Shown one piece after another: positions 16,629-24,806 of a stretch of DNA of 64,000 nucleotides (positions within the stretch are counted from its first letter, which is position 1; each line of letters opens with the position of its first letter). The position numbers were made by a program, and so were the translations under genes. The DNA lies in assembly GCF_003332825.1 (NCBI RefSeq), contig NZ_QIRF01000017.1:1-64000 (forward strand), written 5' to 3'. Source of the stretch: Dyella sp. C9. GTDB taxonomy: Bacteria > Pseudomonadota > Gammaproteobacteria > Xanthomonadales > Rhodanobacteraceae. The notes below the pieces were generated by a model. It saw only the letters and a program-made list of their open reading frames with translations. It did not search any database and had not been told where the DNA came from.

Positions 16629-17294
16629 TCACAGCTGGTTCAAGTTGAAACTCACCGGCACGCGTGCCCATGCGCGCACCGGCTTGCCGCTGACGGTCGC
16701 AGGCTGGAATTTCCAGCCGTGCAGCACCTGCTCGCGGGCACTGCGGTCGAGCACGGCGTAGCCGCTACTCTGTTCGACAGTGACATCCTGTGGCGTGCCT
16801 TGTTCGTCGACGAGGACACGCAGGACCACCGTTCCTTCCATGCGTGCGTGCAAGGCCTGCACCGGGTATTTCAGCGGAACGGCGCGGTAGGCAAGCGTGG
16901 CCTCCACCGGCGCGGTCGGCGTGGCGACGTCCGGCGCAGGTGTCGCCTGCGTGGGTGCCGCGGGTGGTGCCGCCATACGGCCTTCGTCGGTGGGCGTGGC
17001 CACCGGTGGCGCCACCGGCTGCGGCTGCACATGTGGATGCGGCGCCGCCTTGGGTTGCACCAGTGGCTTGAGTTCGATCGCGGGTGGTGCGGGTGCTTCC
17101 TCCTGGGGCGTTAGCCAGCGGACCTGGGTCTGGACGATGTGCTGCGCCTGCTCGATCCATTGCGGCGCCATCGGACGCATCACGGCCACGAGGGCGATCA
17201 GGTTGATGGCAATGGCACCGCTGAGGGCGGCGATGCGCGCCGCATCGGGGTGGGCGTGGGCATGACGGGGTACGGCCAGGCTTGCGGACGACAT
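16629..17294 (-). CDS. TonB family protein (energy transducer)
   Basis: 221 residues. A single N-terminal membrane anchor (about 21-42, ALSGAIAINLIALVAVM) is followed by a Pro/Ala/Gln-rich periplasm-spanning region (about 65-125) and a C-terminal TonB domain (about 135-221) with YPVQALHARMEGTVVLRVLVDEQGTP and LHGWKFQPA. It passes proton-motive energy from an ExbB/ExbD complex to outer-membrane receptors. No exbB/exbD is nearby, so this is probably one of several TonB paralogues. An upstream region of about 170 bases probably holds its promoter. Confidence 0.87.
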   Translation of the reverse strand: MSSASLAVPRHAHAHPDAARIAALSGAIAINLIALVAVMRPMAPQWIEQAQHIVQTQVRWLTPQEEAPAPPAIELKPLVQPKAAPHPHVQPQPVAPPVATPTDEGRMAAPPAAPTQATPAPDVATPTAPVEATLAYRAVPLKYPVQALHARMEGTVVLRVLVDEQGTPQDVTVEQSSGYAVLDRSAREQVLHGWKFQPATVSGKPVRAWARVPVSFNLNQL

Positions 17295-17468
17295 GGGCGA
17301 CCTCCTGACGTATCGATGTTGGGTTGTCGCACCGCACGCCGCATGGGGATGCGTTGGGAATCGTGCCGGTGCGACTTCAGCCTAGGTCCATCGAAAACGC
17401 TTGCACAAGTAGCCGTATGGAAGGCTATGCTGCGCGGAGTGCCACCCGCATCCGCGGAACGGTTATTT

Positions 17469-18296
17469 TCAGTGCGCCACCAGCATCGGCACATCGCCAT
17501 GCATGAACAGGTGGCGGGTGGTGCCACCGAGCACCATCTGTGCAAGGCGTGAGCGACTCCAGGCCCCCATGACCAGCAGGTCGGCACCCAGGCGGTGGGC
17601 TGCATCGAGTACGGCCGGACCGGCCGCGTGGCTGGGGCCGGTATCGAGGGTTTGCACGCTGGCCTCGATGCCGTGGCGCTGCAGCCATTCGGTGAGCCCT
17701 GGCGGCGGCAGTACCGGCAGCAGGTCGGCATTCATTTCGCTGCCGTCGAGCACGTGCACCTGATCGGCTTTCCGCAGCAGGGGGGCGGCAGCGGCCAGCG
17801 CCAGCGCCGACTCGCGGCTGCCGTTCCAGGCCACGAGCACGCGGCTGCCAAGGCTGGCGACCGGGGCCACATCGGGTACCACCAGCACCGGGCGGCCGCT
17901 GGCGAACACGCAGCGTGATACCGAGCCAAAGCCTACGGGTGCATCGCTGCGCGATTGGCTGCGTTCCATCACCAGCATGTCGTAGCCCGAGGCGGCCAGG
18001 CTGACCGTCTGCACGGTGTCGCCCTGGCTGACCCGCCACGTGCCCTGCAGACCGTGGTGGGCGAGGGACTCGCGCCAGATGCCCTCGTGCGCCTGCGCCT
18101 CGGCCACGCGCCGTTGGGTTTCCTCCAGTTGTACCGGCACGGCCTCGGGCAGGCTGAAGGCGGTGGCGGGGAGATCGGCCACATAGAGGGCATCGAGCCT
18201 TGCCCCTAGTCGTTGCGCCAGCGCAAAGGCGGCTCGTGGTGCGGCGTCGTCGAGTTCGAGGTGGTCCAGATGCAACAGCAGGTCGATGGTTGACAT
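17469..18296 (-). CDS. Tandem-domain universal stress protein
   Basis: 275 residues containing two Usp domains. The first (1-~145) ends SGRPVLVVPDV. The second (~150-275) has VLVAWNGSRESA and GAWSRSRLAQMVLGGTTRHLFMHGDVPMLV, an ATP-loop-like G..S..G-GG pattern. The ATG at 18296 is supported by GGGAGAG 8-9 bases upstream. Universal stress proteins help survival under starvation, oxidative or low-oxygen stress, some by binding ATP. About 100 bases upstream lies a transcription-terminator-like hairpin on the same strand, which may attenuate this gene or end a small RNA. Confidence 0.85.
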   Translation of the reverse strand: MSTIDLLLHLDHLELDDAAPRAAFALAQRLGARLDALYVADLPATAFSLPEAVPVQLEETQRRVAEAQAHEGIWRESLAHHGLQGTWRVSQGDTVQTVSLAASGYDMLVMERSQSRSDAPVGFGSVSRCVFASGRPVLVVPDVAPVASLGSRVLVAWNGSRESALALAAAAPLLRKADQVHVLDGSEMNADLLPVLPPPGLTEWLQRHGIEASVQTLDTGPSHAAGPAVLDAAHRLGADLLVMGAWSRSRLAQMVLGGTTRHLFMHGDVPMLVAH

Positions 18297-18393
18297 CGTG
18301 CGGCTCTCCCGGGTCCTGGTCCACGCCCAGCTTAGAGCCTGCCGGCGATGGAGGTGTAGCCCGCGATGTCGCACGGCGTGGTGGCCACGGGAC

Positions 18394-18470
18394 AAAAAAA
18401 GCCCCGCACAGGGTGGCGGGGCGGCAAGGCCGGGCGTCGGGGGAGAGAGAGGGGACGCCCGGTTGTGACA
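18394..18470 (-). ncRNA. Candidate structured small RNA or attenuator with C-rich loop
   Basis: Read on the minus strand: a 9-bp perfect stem (CCGGGCGTC / GACGCCCGG, 18430-18462) encloses a 15-base pyrimidine-only loop containing CCCTCTCTCTCCCCC. About 7 bases later a second stem (GCCCCGC / GCGGGGC, 18401-18422) ends in seven Ts at 18394-18400, a good intrinsic terminator. No minus-strand gene ends here, so the terminator either closes a short RNA or attenuates the stress-protein gene 98 bases downstream. The loop is complementary to purine-rich ribosome binding sites, including the GGGAGAG of that gene. Promoter not identified. Confidence 0.5.
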
Positions 18471-18598
18471 TTCTCCGCGGAAGGGGCTTGCTCGGGCGTA
18501 CAGCGCGGGTGAAGGGTGTATTCACGCCTCAGATGGCGCTGGCTTGCCAGAATCGCGGGTCCGCCCCAGGGTGGCAGGTTCAACAGGAGAAGGACTGC

Positions 18599-19033
18599 AT
18601 GGCAGTGAGCAAGAGCATGGTGGCGTTCGCGCTGGTGCTGGCCGGATGGACGGCCGCGACGCCGTCGCGTGCGGCCGACCTCGAATGCAAGATGACGTTC
18701 CGCCTGGCCGGCTGGTCGGTGTTCTACCAGACCGCCACCGGCAGTGGCACCGTCCGTTGCAGCAACGGGCAGAGCATGAATGTGCACCTGCGCGTGAAGG
18801 GTGGCGGGATCACCTTCGGCAAGAGCCAGATCGACGACGGCGTGGGCAAGTTCTCCGGCGTGTCCAGCATCAGCGAGATCAAGGGCCATTACGCCGATGG
18901 TGGCGTGCACGCGGGTGCGTCGAAGTCCGCGGGCGCGCGCGTGATGACCAAGGGCAACGTATCCCTGGCGCTCAGTGGCACTGGCAAGGGCTGGGACCTG
19001 GGCGTGGCGTTCGGGGCTTTCATCATCGAATAA
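18599..19033 (+). CDS. Secreted protein of unknown function
   Basis: 144 residues with a clear signal peptide (about 1-26, cleavage after PSRA). The mature part has two cysteines (LECKM and VRCSNG) and alternates Gly-rich strands: VKGGGITFGKSQIDDGVGKFSGV and LALSGTGKGWDLGVAFGAF. It looks like a small beta-rich periplasmic or outer-membrane-associated protein; I know of no function. AGGAGA lies upstream of the ATG. The stress-protein leader and the RNA candidate are divergent from it, within a 300-base intergenic region. Confidence 0.65.
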   Translation: MAVSKSMVAFALVLAGWTAATPSRAADLECKMTFRLAGWSVFYQTATGSGTVRCSNGQSMNVHLRVKGGGITFGKSQIDDGVGKFSGVSSISEIKGHYADGGVHAGASKSAGARVMTKGNVSLALSGTGKGWDLGVAFGAFIIE

Positions 19034-19145
19034 GTGCACGCGCTCGGGCGTTTCATACGCCCGGCGAGCTTGCAATCGATGGCAGGCCGGCTAAGGTGGC
19101 GGGGCCCGTACGCTTCGGTACGTTTGTTTCGTCGAGGAAGTCCCC

Positions 19146-19814
19146 ATGTCTGCCACCTCTGCCGCGGCCTTGCCCCGCTATGCCTTTGGCGATGAACTCG
19201 CCGCCTGCGTGATCCATGGCATCGGCATCCTGCTCAGCATTGCCGGCCTGGCCACGCTGGTGAGTTACGCCTCGCTGCATGGCGATACGCGGGCCGTCGT
19301 GGCCAGTGCCGTGTTCGGCAGCACGCTGATCCTGTGCTACACCGCATCGACCCTGTATCACTCGATTCCCGGCGCAGCGGCCAAGCGCGTGCTGCGCACG
19401 TTCGACCATATCGCGATCTTCCTGCTGATTGCCGGTACCTATACGCCATTCACCCTGGTCGCGTTGTCCGGTGCGTGGGGCTGGGGCCTGTTCGGCACCA
19501 TCTGGACGCTCGCCATCATGGGCAGCGCGCTGGAGCTCGGCTTGTTGAAGAGGTACCGCAAGCTTGCCGTGCTGATGTACGTGGGCATGGGCTGGGTGGG
19601 CGTGGTCGCATTCAAGCCGCTGAGCGAGCACCTGCAGGCCGGTGGCATGACGCTGCTGCTGGCCGGCGGCGCGGCCTATACGCTGGGCGTGCCGTTCTAC
19701 CTGTGGCGCAAGCTGCCGTATCACCATGCGGTGTGGCACTTCTTTGTGCTGGGGGGCAGTGTGCTGCACTTCCTGGCCGTGCTGCTCTACGTGCTGCCCG
19801 ACGGCCCGGGCTGA
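19146..19814 (+). CDS. trhA: Hemolysin III family (PAQR/TrhA) membrane protein
   Basis: 222 residues and seven predicted membrane helices. The PAQR/hemolysin III signatures are present: ASTLYHS, RTFDHIAIFLLIAGTYTPF and, near the end, YHHAVWHFFVLGGSVLHF, with the conserved Ser/His/Asp/His residues that form the zinc site in this superfamily. E. coli TrhA affects membrane energetics and fatty-acid homeostasis; hemolysin is a historical name. Monocistronic, followed by a strong bidirectional terminator. Confidence 0.88.
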   Translation: MSATSAAALPRYAFGDELAACVIHGIGILLSIAGLATLVSYASLHGDTRAVVASAVFGSTLILCYTASTLYHSIPGAAAKRVLRTFDHIAIFLLIAGTYTPFTLVALSGAWGWGLFGTIWTLAIMGSALELGLLKRYRKLAVLMYVGMGWVGVVAFKPLSEHLQAGGMTLLLAGGAAYTLGVPFYLWRKLPYHHAVWHFFVLGGSVLHFLAVLLYVLPDGPG

Positions 19815-19831
19815 TCCGCATCGGCGCCATG

Positions 19832-19867
19832 AAAAAAGGCCACGCCCCAGGGCGTGGCCTTTTTTTT
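19832..19867. terminator. Bidirectional intrinsic terminator
   Basis: AAAAAA, then the 9-bp stem GGCCACGCC / GGCGTGGCC with a 4-base loop (CCAG), then eight Ts. The symmetric A and T tracts suit both the hemolysin III gene (+) and the convergent DUF885 gene (-). Confidence 0.88.
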
Positions 19868-19886
19868 CGTGCGCGTGTCGCGCGGT

Positions 19887-21653
19887 TTATTTCTTCTGCT
19901 GCGAGGGAACGAACTGCGTGCGCACTGCTTCGGCCAGCTGCTCCGGCGGGAGCAGGCCCTGGCCGATCACGAAGTCGTTGAAGGCCTGGCGGTTGAAGTC
20001 CTTGCCCAGTGCCAGCTCGGCGTTCAGGCGCGTCTGCTGCAGGCGCATGTAGCCGTAGAAATACGCGGTGGCCTGGCCCGGGCTGTTGAAGGTGTAGCGA
20101 TCCAGTTCCTGCTGCGTCATTGCCTCGGACAGGCCGACGTCGTAGCGCAGCACATCGTGCGCACGCTCCTTGCTGATCAGTCCCAGGTTGAGCATCGGAT
20201 CGAGATAGGCACGGGCTGCGCGCATCAGGCGAGCCTGCAGCGCGGCGAACTGGCCGGCCGGCGGTTCGTACGGCAGCATTTCCGATTCGGCGTACAAGGC
20301 CCAGCCTTCCACATTGACACTGTTGAAGGCGAACAGGCTGCGCGCCAGCGACACGCCGCGTTCCACCATCGCCGCGAACTGCAACTCGTGGCCCGGGCGG
20401 CCCTCGTGCGCGGTCAGCGTCCAGGCGGCGGCCTTATAGGTGAAGTCATCGTACGAGTCGGACTTGCTGCCCGTGGGGTTGCCCATGGTCAGCACGAAGG
20501 TGCCCTGTTCGCCGTGGTTGTTGATGAACGGCGGGGGATCCATGTGCGGTGCAGGCACGGCGGCGGTCTCGGCTTCCGAGGCCAGGCGCATCTGCATCTT
20601 GCGCTGGGGCAGGGTGATGATGTGCTCGCGGCGGATGATGTCTTCGATCTTGCCGATGATTTCGTGGTACCAGGGCACCACGTCGTCCTTGCCGAGCTGC
20701 TGTTGCTTCAGCGACTTCAGCACGTCGCGGTAATCGGTGGAGGAGAAGCCCTCCTCCTTGGCCACCACCGGCGCGATCATCTGCATCATCGAGCGCAATT
20801 CGACGAACTCCAGCTGCGCCTCCTTGATCAGCTGCTCGGGTGGAATGTCGATGCCCACCTGCTTGAGGTTGTACGCGTACAACGGTTCGGGCAGGCGGAA
20901 GTCATCGCGCTGGCGCGGCACGATGGTGCTGCGCACCCAGCCGTCGTAATCCTTGAGCTGGGCATCCAGCGCATCGAGCGCGGCCTTGCCTTCGGCGTCG
21001 TCGAGCTTGTACTTGGCAAACAGCTGGCGGATGCCCTGGGCATAGCGCTGCGTGTTGGAGAGCTTCTGCTCGACCTCGTTCTTGTACGGGCCGATCAGGT
21101 TCTTGTCACCGATCCTGGCCTGCGTCTGTGCCTTGGCCAGGTCGATGATCGGCGTACATCCCGGGGCCTTGCCGACATAGCACTCCAGGCGCTTGAGCGC
21201 GGACGGCCGACGCTTGGGATCCACGTCATCCTTCAAGAGCACGAACTCGCCCTGGAAGATGATCTGCCCCACGTCCTGATACGGCAGCATGTACTTGTCG
21301 TTGAGGTCGATGCCTTCGACCTGCTGGTCGATGGCCTTGATCATGATCTGCAGGTCCTCGCGGACGTTGATGTCCTTCTCCGCGGCCAGCAGCTTCTCCA
21401 GCTTGCCCTTGGCCTCGACCAGGGCGGCGCGCTGGCGCACGTCGACATCAGGCTTGAGGTCGACCACCTTGTCGTCATAGCCCGGCACGCCGATCTGCGA
21501 GGCAAACTCGGGATTGAAACGGGCCAGCACGTCGAGCAGAACCTTGGCGTCGGTATTGCTGCGATCCACCCAGCTGGCGGGCTTGGTGTCGGCCTGGGCG
21601 GATCCGGCGGCCACCAGCGAGACCGCCAGGGCGAGGGCGAGGCGTTTGATCAT
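19887..21653 (-). CDS. DUF885 family putative metallopeptidase, secreted
   Basis: 588 residues. A signal peptide of about 22 residues (MIKRLALALAVSLVAAGSAQA) targets the periplasm. The DUF885 signature HEGRPGHELQF is present in the C-terminal half, where two His and Glu/Asp residues are the predicted metal ligands; RPGHEL is the usual family core. Members are predicted zinc peptidases, often with dipeptidyl activity, but few are characterised. The ATG at 21653 was chosen because it starts the signal peptide; the open frame extends about 100 bases further. Confidence 0.85.
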   Translation of the reverse strand: MIKRLALALAVSLVAAGSAQADTKPASWVDRSNTDAKVLLDVLARFNPEFASQIGVPGYDDKVVDLKPDVDVRQRAALVEAKGKLEKLLAAEKDINVREDLQIMIKAIDQQVEGIDLNDKYMLPYQDVGQIIFQGEFVLLKDDVDPKRRPSALKRLECYVGKAPGCTPIIDLAKAQTQARIGDKNLIGPYKNEVEQKLSNTQRYAQGIRQLFAKYKLDDAEGKAALDALDAQLKDYDGWVRSTIVPRQRDDFRLPEPLYAYNLKQVGIDIPPEQLIKEAQLEFVELRSMMQMIAPVVAKEEGFSSTDYRDVLKSLKQQQLGKDDVVPWYHEIIGKIEDIIRREHIITLPQRKMQMRLASEAETAAVPAPHMDPPPFINNHGEQGTFVLTMGNPTGSKSDSYDDFTYKAAAWTLTAHEGRPGHELQFAAMVERGVSLARSLFAFNSVNVEGWALYAESEMLPYEPPAGQFAALQARLMRAARAYLDPMLNLGLISKERAHDVLRYDVGLSEAMTQQELDRYTFNSPGQATAYFYGYMRLQQTRLNAELALGKDFNRQAFNDFVIGQGLLPPEQLAEAVRTQFVPSQQKK

Positions 21654-21732
21654 GTCGGTTTCCCGGAGATGAGGTCGCACGAGCCTAGGGCCGGCCGGGT
21701 CGGGGGCGCCATGTGCCGAAGGTCGCGGGGGG

Positions 21733-22215
21733 CTAGCCGACCAGCCAGGCAAAGGCGAACAGCCCGATCATCATGAAGGACAGCACCAGTTTCACCAGCG
21801 TGCCCACCAGCAAGCCCACCCAGGTGGCCGCGCCTACATGGGCCGAGCGCAACACGCTGGTGCCCGAGGCCAGCTCGCCCAGCAGCGCGCCGACGAAGGG
21901 CCCGAGCAACAGGCCCGGGATGCCGAGGAACATGCCGACCAGGGTGCCGAGTGCGGCGCCGGTCAGTGCCAGCGGGCTGGCACCCACGCGCTTTGCACCC
22001 AGTGTGCCCGCCACGAAATCCACCAGGATGCCGACCGTGCCCAGCGCGCCGATCACCACCAGCCACCACACGCCGAGGTGGCGGTACTGATCCACCGCGG
22101 CAGCCAGCCAGATGCCGCCGAAGATCATCGGTATGCCCGGCAGTGCCGGCAGGATGTTGCCGACGAGGCCGGCCACGATCAGCACGGCGGCGAGCAGGTA
22201 CAGCGCGATATCCAT
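21733..22215 (-). CDS. DUF456 domain membrane protein
   Basis: 160 residues, mostly hydrophobic, with four to five predicted helices. GNILPALPGIPMIFGG near the N-terminus and GRILG-like Gly-rich helices with LGIPGLLLGPFVGALLGEL are typical of DUF456 (PF04306). Function unknown, inner membrane. The ATG at 22215 gives the usual MDIALYLLAAVLIVAGLVG start. It lies 79 bases upstream of the DUF885 gene on the same strand. Confidence 0.82.
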   Translation of the reverse strand: MDIALYLLAAVLIVAGLVGNILPALPGIPMIFGGIWLAAAVDQYRHLGVWWLVVIGALGTVGILVDFVAGTLGAKRVGASPLALTGAALGTLVGMFLGIPGLLLGPFVGALLGELASGTSVLRSAHVGAATWVGLLVGTLVKLVLSFMMIGLFAFAWLVG

Positions 22216-22328
22216 CACAGGTATCCGGGTGGGCTCGCCAGGGGCGCAGGAAGGCGGAGGATCGGCCACAATAGGGCGCCTTGTGGCACGCCGGCGAGTG
22301 TACGCCGGCCCCGCCAGCCGGAAGCCCC

Positions 22329-22982
22329 GTGAACCCGACCCGCGACATCCTGCTCAAGGCCGATGAACTCGGCCGCATCGAAATGACCGAACGCCAGGGC
22401 GTGCGTGTGATCCGCCGCGACATCGGTGCGGCCCGCTGGTGGGCCCGCGCGTTCGCGCGTCGTGCCGCGGCACGCGAGGCGCGCGCGCTGGCCCGCCTCG
22501 ACGGCCTCGATGGCGTTCCGGCGCTGCTGGGTTGGGATGGCCGGGAGTTGTTGCGCGGTTACATCGCCGGCGCGCCGATGCAACAGGCGCAACCACGCGA
22601 CCCTGCCTATTACCGCGATGCGCTGCGTTTGCTGGCCGCGCTGCACCGGCGTGGCATCGTGCACAACGACCTGGCCAAGGAACCGAATTGGCTGGTGCGC
22701 ACCGACGGCCGTCCCGCCCTGGTGGATTTCCAGATCGCCTGGACGCGTGGCCGACGCGGTGCGCTGTTCCGCCTGCTTGCGCGCGAAGACCTGCGCCACC
22801 TGCTCAAGCACAAGCGCACCTATTGCCCGCAGGCACTCAGTGCCCGCCAGCGCGCCATCCTGGATACGCCCGCAGCGCATTCGCGGTTGTGGCGTGCCAC
22901 CGGCAAGCGGCTGTACAAGCTCATCGCGCGCCGCGTGTTCGGCTATTGGGACAACGAAGGCCAGGGCCGCATCCGCGACTGA
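22329..22982 (+). CDS. Small kinase-fold protein (RIO/Kdo-kinase-like)
   Basis: 217 residues starting with GTG. A truncated protein-kinase fold: the catalytic loop HNDLAKEPNWLV (HxDLxxxN) lies near residue 118, followed by the DFG-equivalent VDFQIAW. An N-lobe AREARALARL may supply the ATP-contacting Glu. This pattern occurs in small bacterial lipopolysaccharide (Kdo/WaaP-like) and RIO-type kinases; the substrate is unknown. The C-terminal 60 residues are Arg/Lys-rich. The start is inferred from the GTG near GGAAG, since there is no ATG in a suitable place. Confidence 0.72.
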   Translation: MNPTRDILLKADELGRIEMTERQGVRVIRRDIGAARWWARAFARRAAAREARALARLDGLDGVPALLGWDGRELLRGYIAGAPMQQAQPRDPAYYRDALRLLAALHRRGIVHNDLAKEPNWLVRTDGRPALVDFQIAWTRGRRGALFRLLAREDLRHLLKHKRTYCPQALSARQRAILDTPAAHSRLWRATGKRLYKLIARRVFGYWDNEGQGRIRD

Positions 22983-22997
22983 AGCTGCGGCTTCCCG

Positions 22998-23078
22998 CAG
23001 GAGCGCACCCTGTGCGCGATTGCTCGACGTCGCTGAAACGCATGGCAGGGCGGTCGCGCGCAGGGTGCGCTCCTACAG
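22998..23078. repeat. REP-like inverted pair, family A copy 2
   Basis: Left arm 22998-23019 includes GGAGCGCACCCTGTGCGCGA. The right arm 23054-23078 is TCGCGCGCAGGGTGCGCTCC plus TACAG. The TAG stop of the minus-strand LysR gene (23073-23075) is part of the right arm, as the MFS stop is in copy 1. Confidence 0.88.
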
Positions 23079-23987
23079 GGCTTCGTCCTGGCTGGCATCC
23101 GCGCCGAAGCGTTCCAGCAGGAACTCGATCATGCTGCGCAGCTTCGCGGTGGGCCTGCGGTCCGGCGCGTAGAGCAGGTGCATCGGCGTAGCAGGCGGCG
23201 TCCATTCGGGCAGCACCTGCAGCAGGCGTCCCGCGGCCAGGTCATCGGCCAGCAACACCTCCGGCTGCAACACGATGCCGGCGTCATGCAGCGCTGCCAC
23301 GCGCAATGCGTCGCCGTGATCGACCGACAGGCGCCCATGTACCGGCACGTCGCACACCTCGCCGGTGGGTCCGGTGAGCCGCCACTGGTCGCGGCGGCGC
23401 CAGTTCGACAGCCCCAGGCAGACATGCCCCGACAGTTGGTCGGGATGCGTGGGTGTGCCATGGCGGGCCAGGTAGGCGGGCGAGGCGGCCAGCAGCATGC
23501 GGTAGGGCAGCAGGGGGCGGGCGACCAGTTGCGGGTCGTCGATGGCGCCGATGCGGATGGCCAGCTCGTAGCCTTCGCCCACCAGGTCGATCACGCGGTT
23601 GTCCAGGGTCAGCTCCACGCTTACCTCGGGATAGCGCGCCAGGTAGTCGGTGAGTGCCGGGGTGAGCCGCCGGCTGCCGAAGCTCATGGGCGCGGTGAGG
23701 CGCAGTTGCCCGCGCGGCGTGGCCTGCAGCTCCGATGCACTGGCTTCGGCCAATTCCACATCGGCCAACACCTGCTTGCAGCGCTCGTAGTACAGCCGCC
23801 CCACCTCGGTGAGCTGCTGGCGCCGGGTGGTGCGATGGAGCAGGCGCGCGCCCAGCCGCTGCTCGATCGCCCGGATGTGCTTGCCGGCCATGGTGGGCGA
23901 CACCCCGCTGGCTTCGGCCGCGGCGCTGAAGCTGCCGCTCTCCACCACGCGCACGAACATCGCCATGCTGGCCAGGGTGTCCATCAT
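23073..23987 (-). CDS. LysR-family transcriptional regulator
   Basis: 304 residues. N-terminal HTH (about 3-61: MAMFVRVVESGSFSAAAEASGV, MAGKHIRAIEQRLGARLLHRTTRRQ) and a C-terminal effector domain with LLAASPAYLARHG. The ATG at 23987 is preferred over 23984 because CAGG lies 6 bases upstream. Divergent from the SDR gene, with a palindrome (24003-24024) between them that fits a LysR operator. It belongs to the large aliphatic/aromatic regulator subgroup; effector unknown. Confidence 0.88.
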   Translation of the reverse strand: MMDTLASMAMFVRVVESGSFSAAAEASGVSPTMAGKHIRAIEQRLGARLLHRTTRRQQLTEVGRLYYERCKQVLADVELAEASASELQATPRGQLRLTAPMSFGSRRLTPALTDYLARYPEVSVELTLDNRVIDLVGEGYELAIRIGAIDDPQLVARPLLPYRMLLAASPAYLARHGTPTHPDQLSGHVCLGLSNWRRRDQWRLTGPTGEVCDVPVHGRLSVDHGDALRVAALHDAGIVLQPEVLLADDLAAGRLLQVLPEWTPPATPMHLLYAPDRRPTAKLRSMIEFLLERFGADASQDEAL

Positions 23988-24002
23988 TAACAACCTGCGG
24001 TT

Positions 24003-24024
24003 TGCAATGGGTCAAATCATTGCA
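24003..24024. promoter_or_regulatory. LysR operator candidate
   Basis: A perfect inverted repeat TGCAATG-N8-CATTGCA (7-bp arms) lies 16 bases from the LysR start and 78 bases from the SDR start, the normal position for a LysR autoregulatory/activator site controlling both divergent genes. Confidence 0.72.
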
Positions 24025-24101
24025 TGTTTATTGCCTTGTGGGTCACGAGCACACTGGTCCGCGCAGGGCTCATCCCGGGCCGGACCGACGAGGAAACCAT
24101 C

Positions 24102-24704
24102 ATGCGATTGCTGTTAGTAGGTGCGAGCGGGACGGTGGGGCAGGCCGTGGCGAACGCGCTGGCGCCACACCACGAACTCATTCGCGCCGGCCGCCACTCA
24201 GGCGACCTTCGGGTGGACCTGACCGACTACGCCAGTGTGGAGCGCATGTATGACGAGGCGGGGCCGCTGGACGGCGTGATCACCACCACCGGCAGCGTGC
24301 ATTTCGGCGAACTGGCGCAGACCACGCCGGCCCAGTTCAACCTGGGCCTGCAGGACAAGCTGATGGGGCAGGTGAACGTGGTGCTGGCGGGCATCGCGCG
24401 CCTGCGCGACGGTGGCTCGTTCACGCTGACCAGCGGCATCACGGCGGCGGAGCCGATCCGGCTGGGCGTGAACGCCACCACGGTCAATGCCGCGATCGAG
24501 GGCTTCGTGCGTTCCGCCGCGACGGAATTGCCGCGTGGCCTGCGCATCAATGCCATCAGTGCGACCTTGCTCACCGAGGCGCTGGACGCCTACGGACCGT
24601 ATTTCCCGGGCTTCGAGGCGGTGCCGGGATCGCGCGTGGGCCTGGCCTACCGCCGCAGCGTGGAAGGCGTGGGCACGGGGCGCGTGTACACCGTGTGGCA
24701 ATAA
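24102..24704 (+). CDS. Short-chain dehydrogenase/reductase (SDR)
   Basis: 200 residues. NAD(P)-binding GASGTVG near the N-terminus (residues 8-14); the Rossmann domain is followed by a short C-terminal half. A classical YxxxK catalytic motif is not evident (the TVNAAIEGFVRSAATEL region lacks it), as in a group of small atypical SDRs that act on sugars or quinones or are simply uncharacterised. The start ATG at 24102 has GAGGAAA upstream. It is divergent from and probably regulated by the LysR gene. Confidence 0.78.
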   Translation: MRLLLVGASGTVGQAVANALAPHHELIRAGRHSGDLRVDLTDYASVERMYDEAGPLDGVITTTGSVHFGELAQTTPAQFNLGLQDKLMGQVNVVLAGIARLRDGGSFTLTSGITAAEPIRLGVNATTVNAAIEGFVRSAATELPRGLRINAISATLLTEALDAYGPYFPGFEAVPGSRVGLAYRRSVEGVGTGRVYTVWQ

Positions 24705-24710
24705 CACCTT

Positions 24711-24793
24711 CTGCAGGAGCGCACTCTGTGCGCGACCAGCGCGCCCGGCACTTCAACAATATGGGGCGTTCGCGCGCAGGGTGCGTTCCTGCA
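24711..24793. repeat. REP-like inverted pair, family A copy 3
   Basis: Left arm 24711-24735 reads like the family core with one change (GGAGCGCACTCTGTGCGCGA). The right arm 24770-24793 is TCGCGCGCAGGGTGCGTTCC plus TGCA. It fills most of the convergent gap between the SDR and ferredoxin-NADP reductase genes. Confidence 0.85.
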
Positions 24794-24806
24794 AGGTAGA
24801 AGCCGC

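Noticed and set aside
19854..21776. Plus-strand frame antisense to the DUF885 gene
   Set aside because: The minus-strand DUF885 protein has a signal peptide and the HEGRPGH motif; the plus frame has neither.
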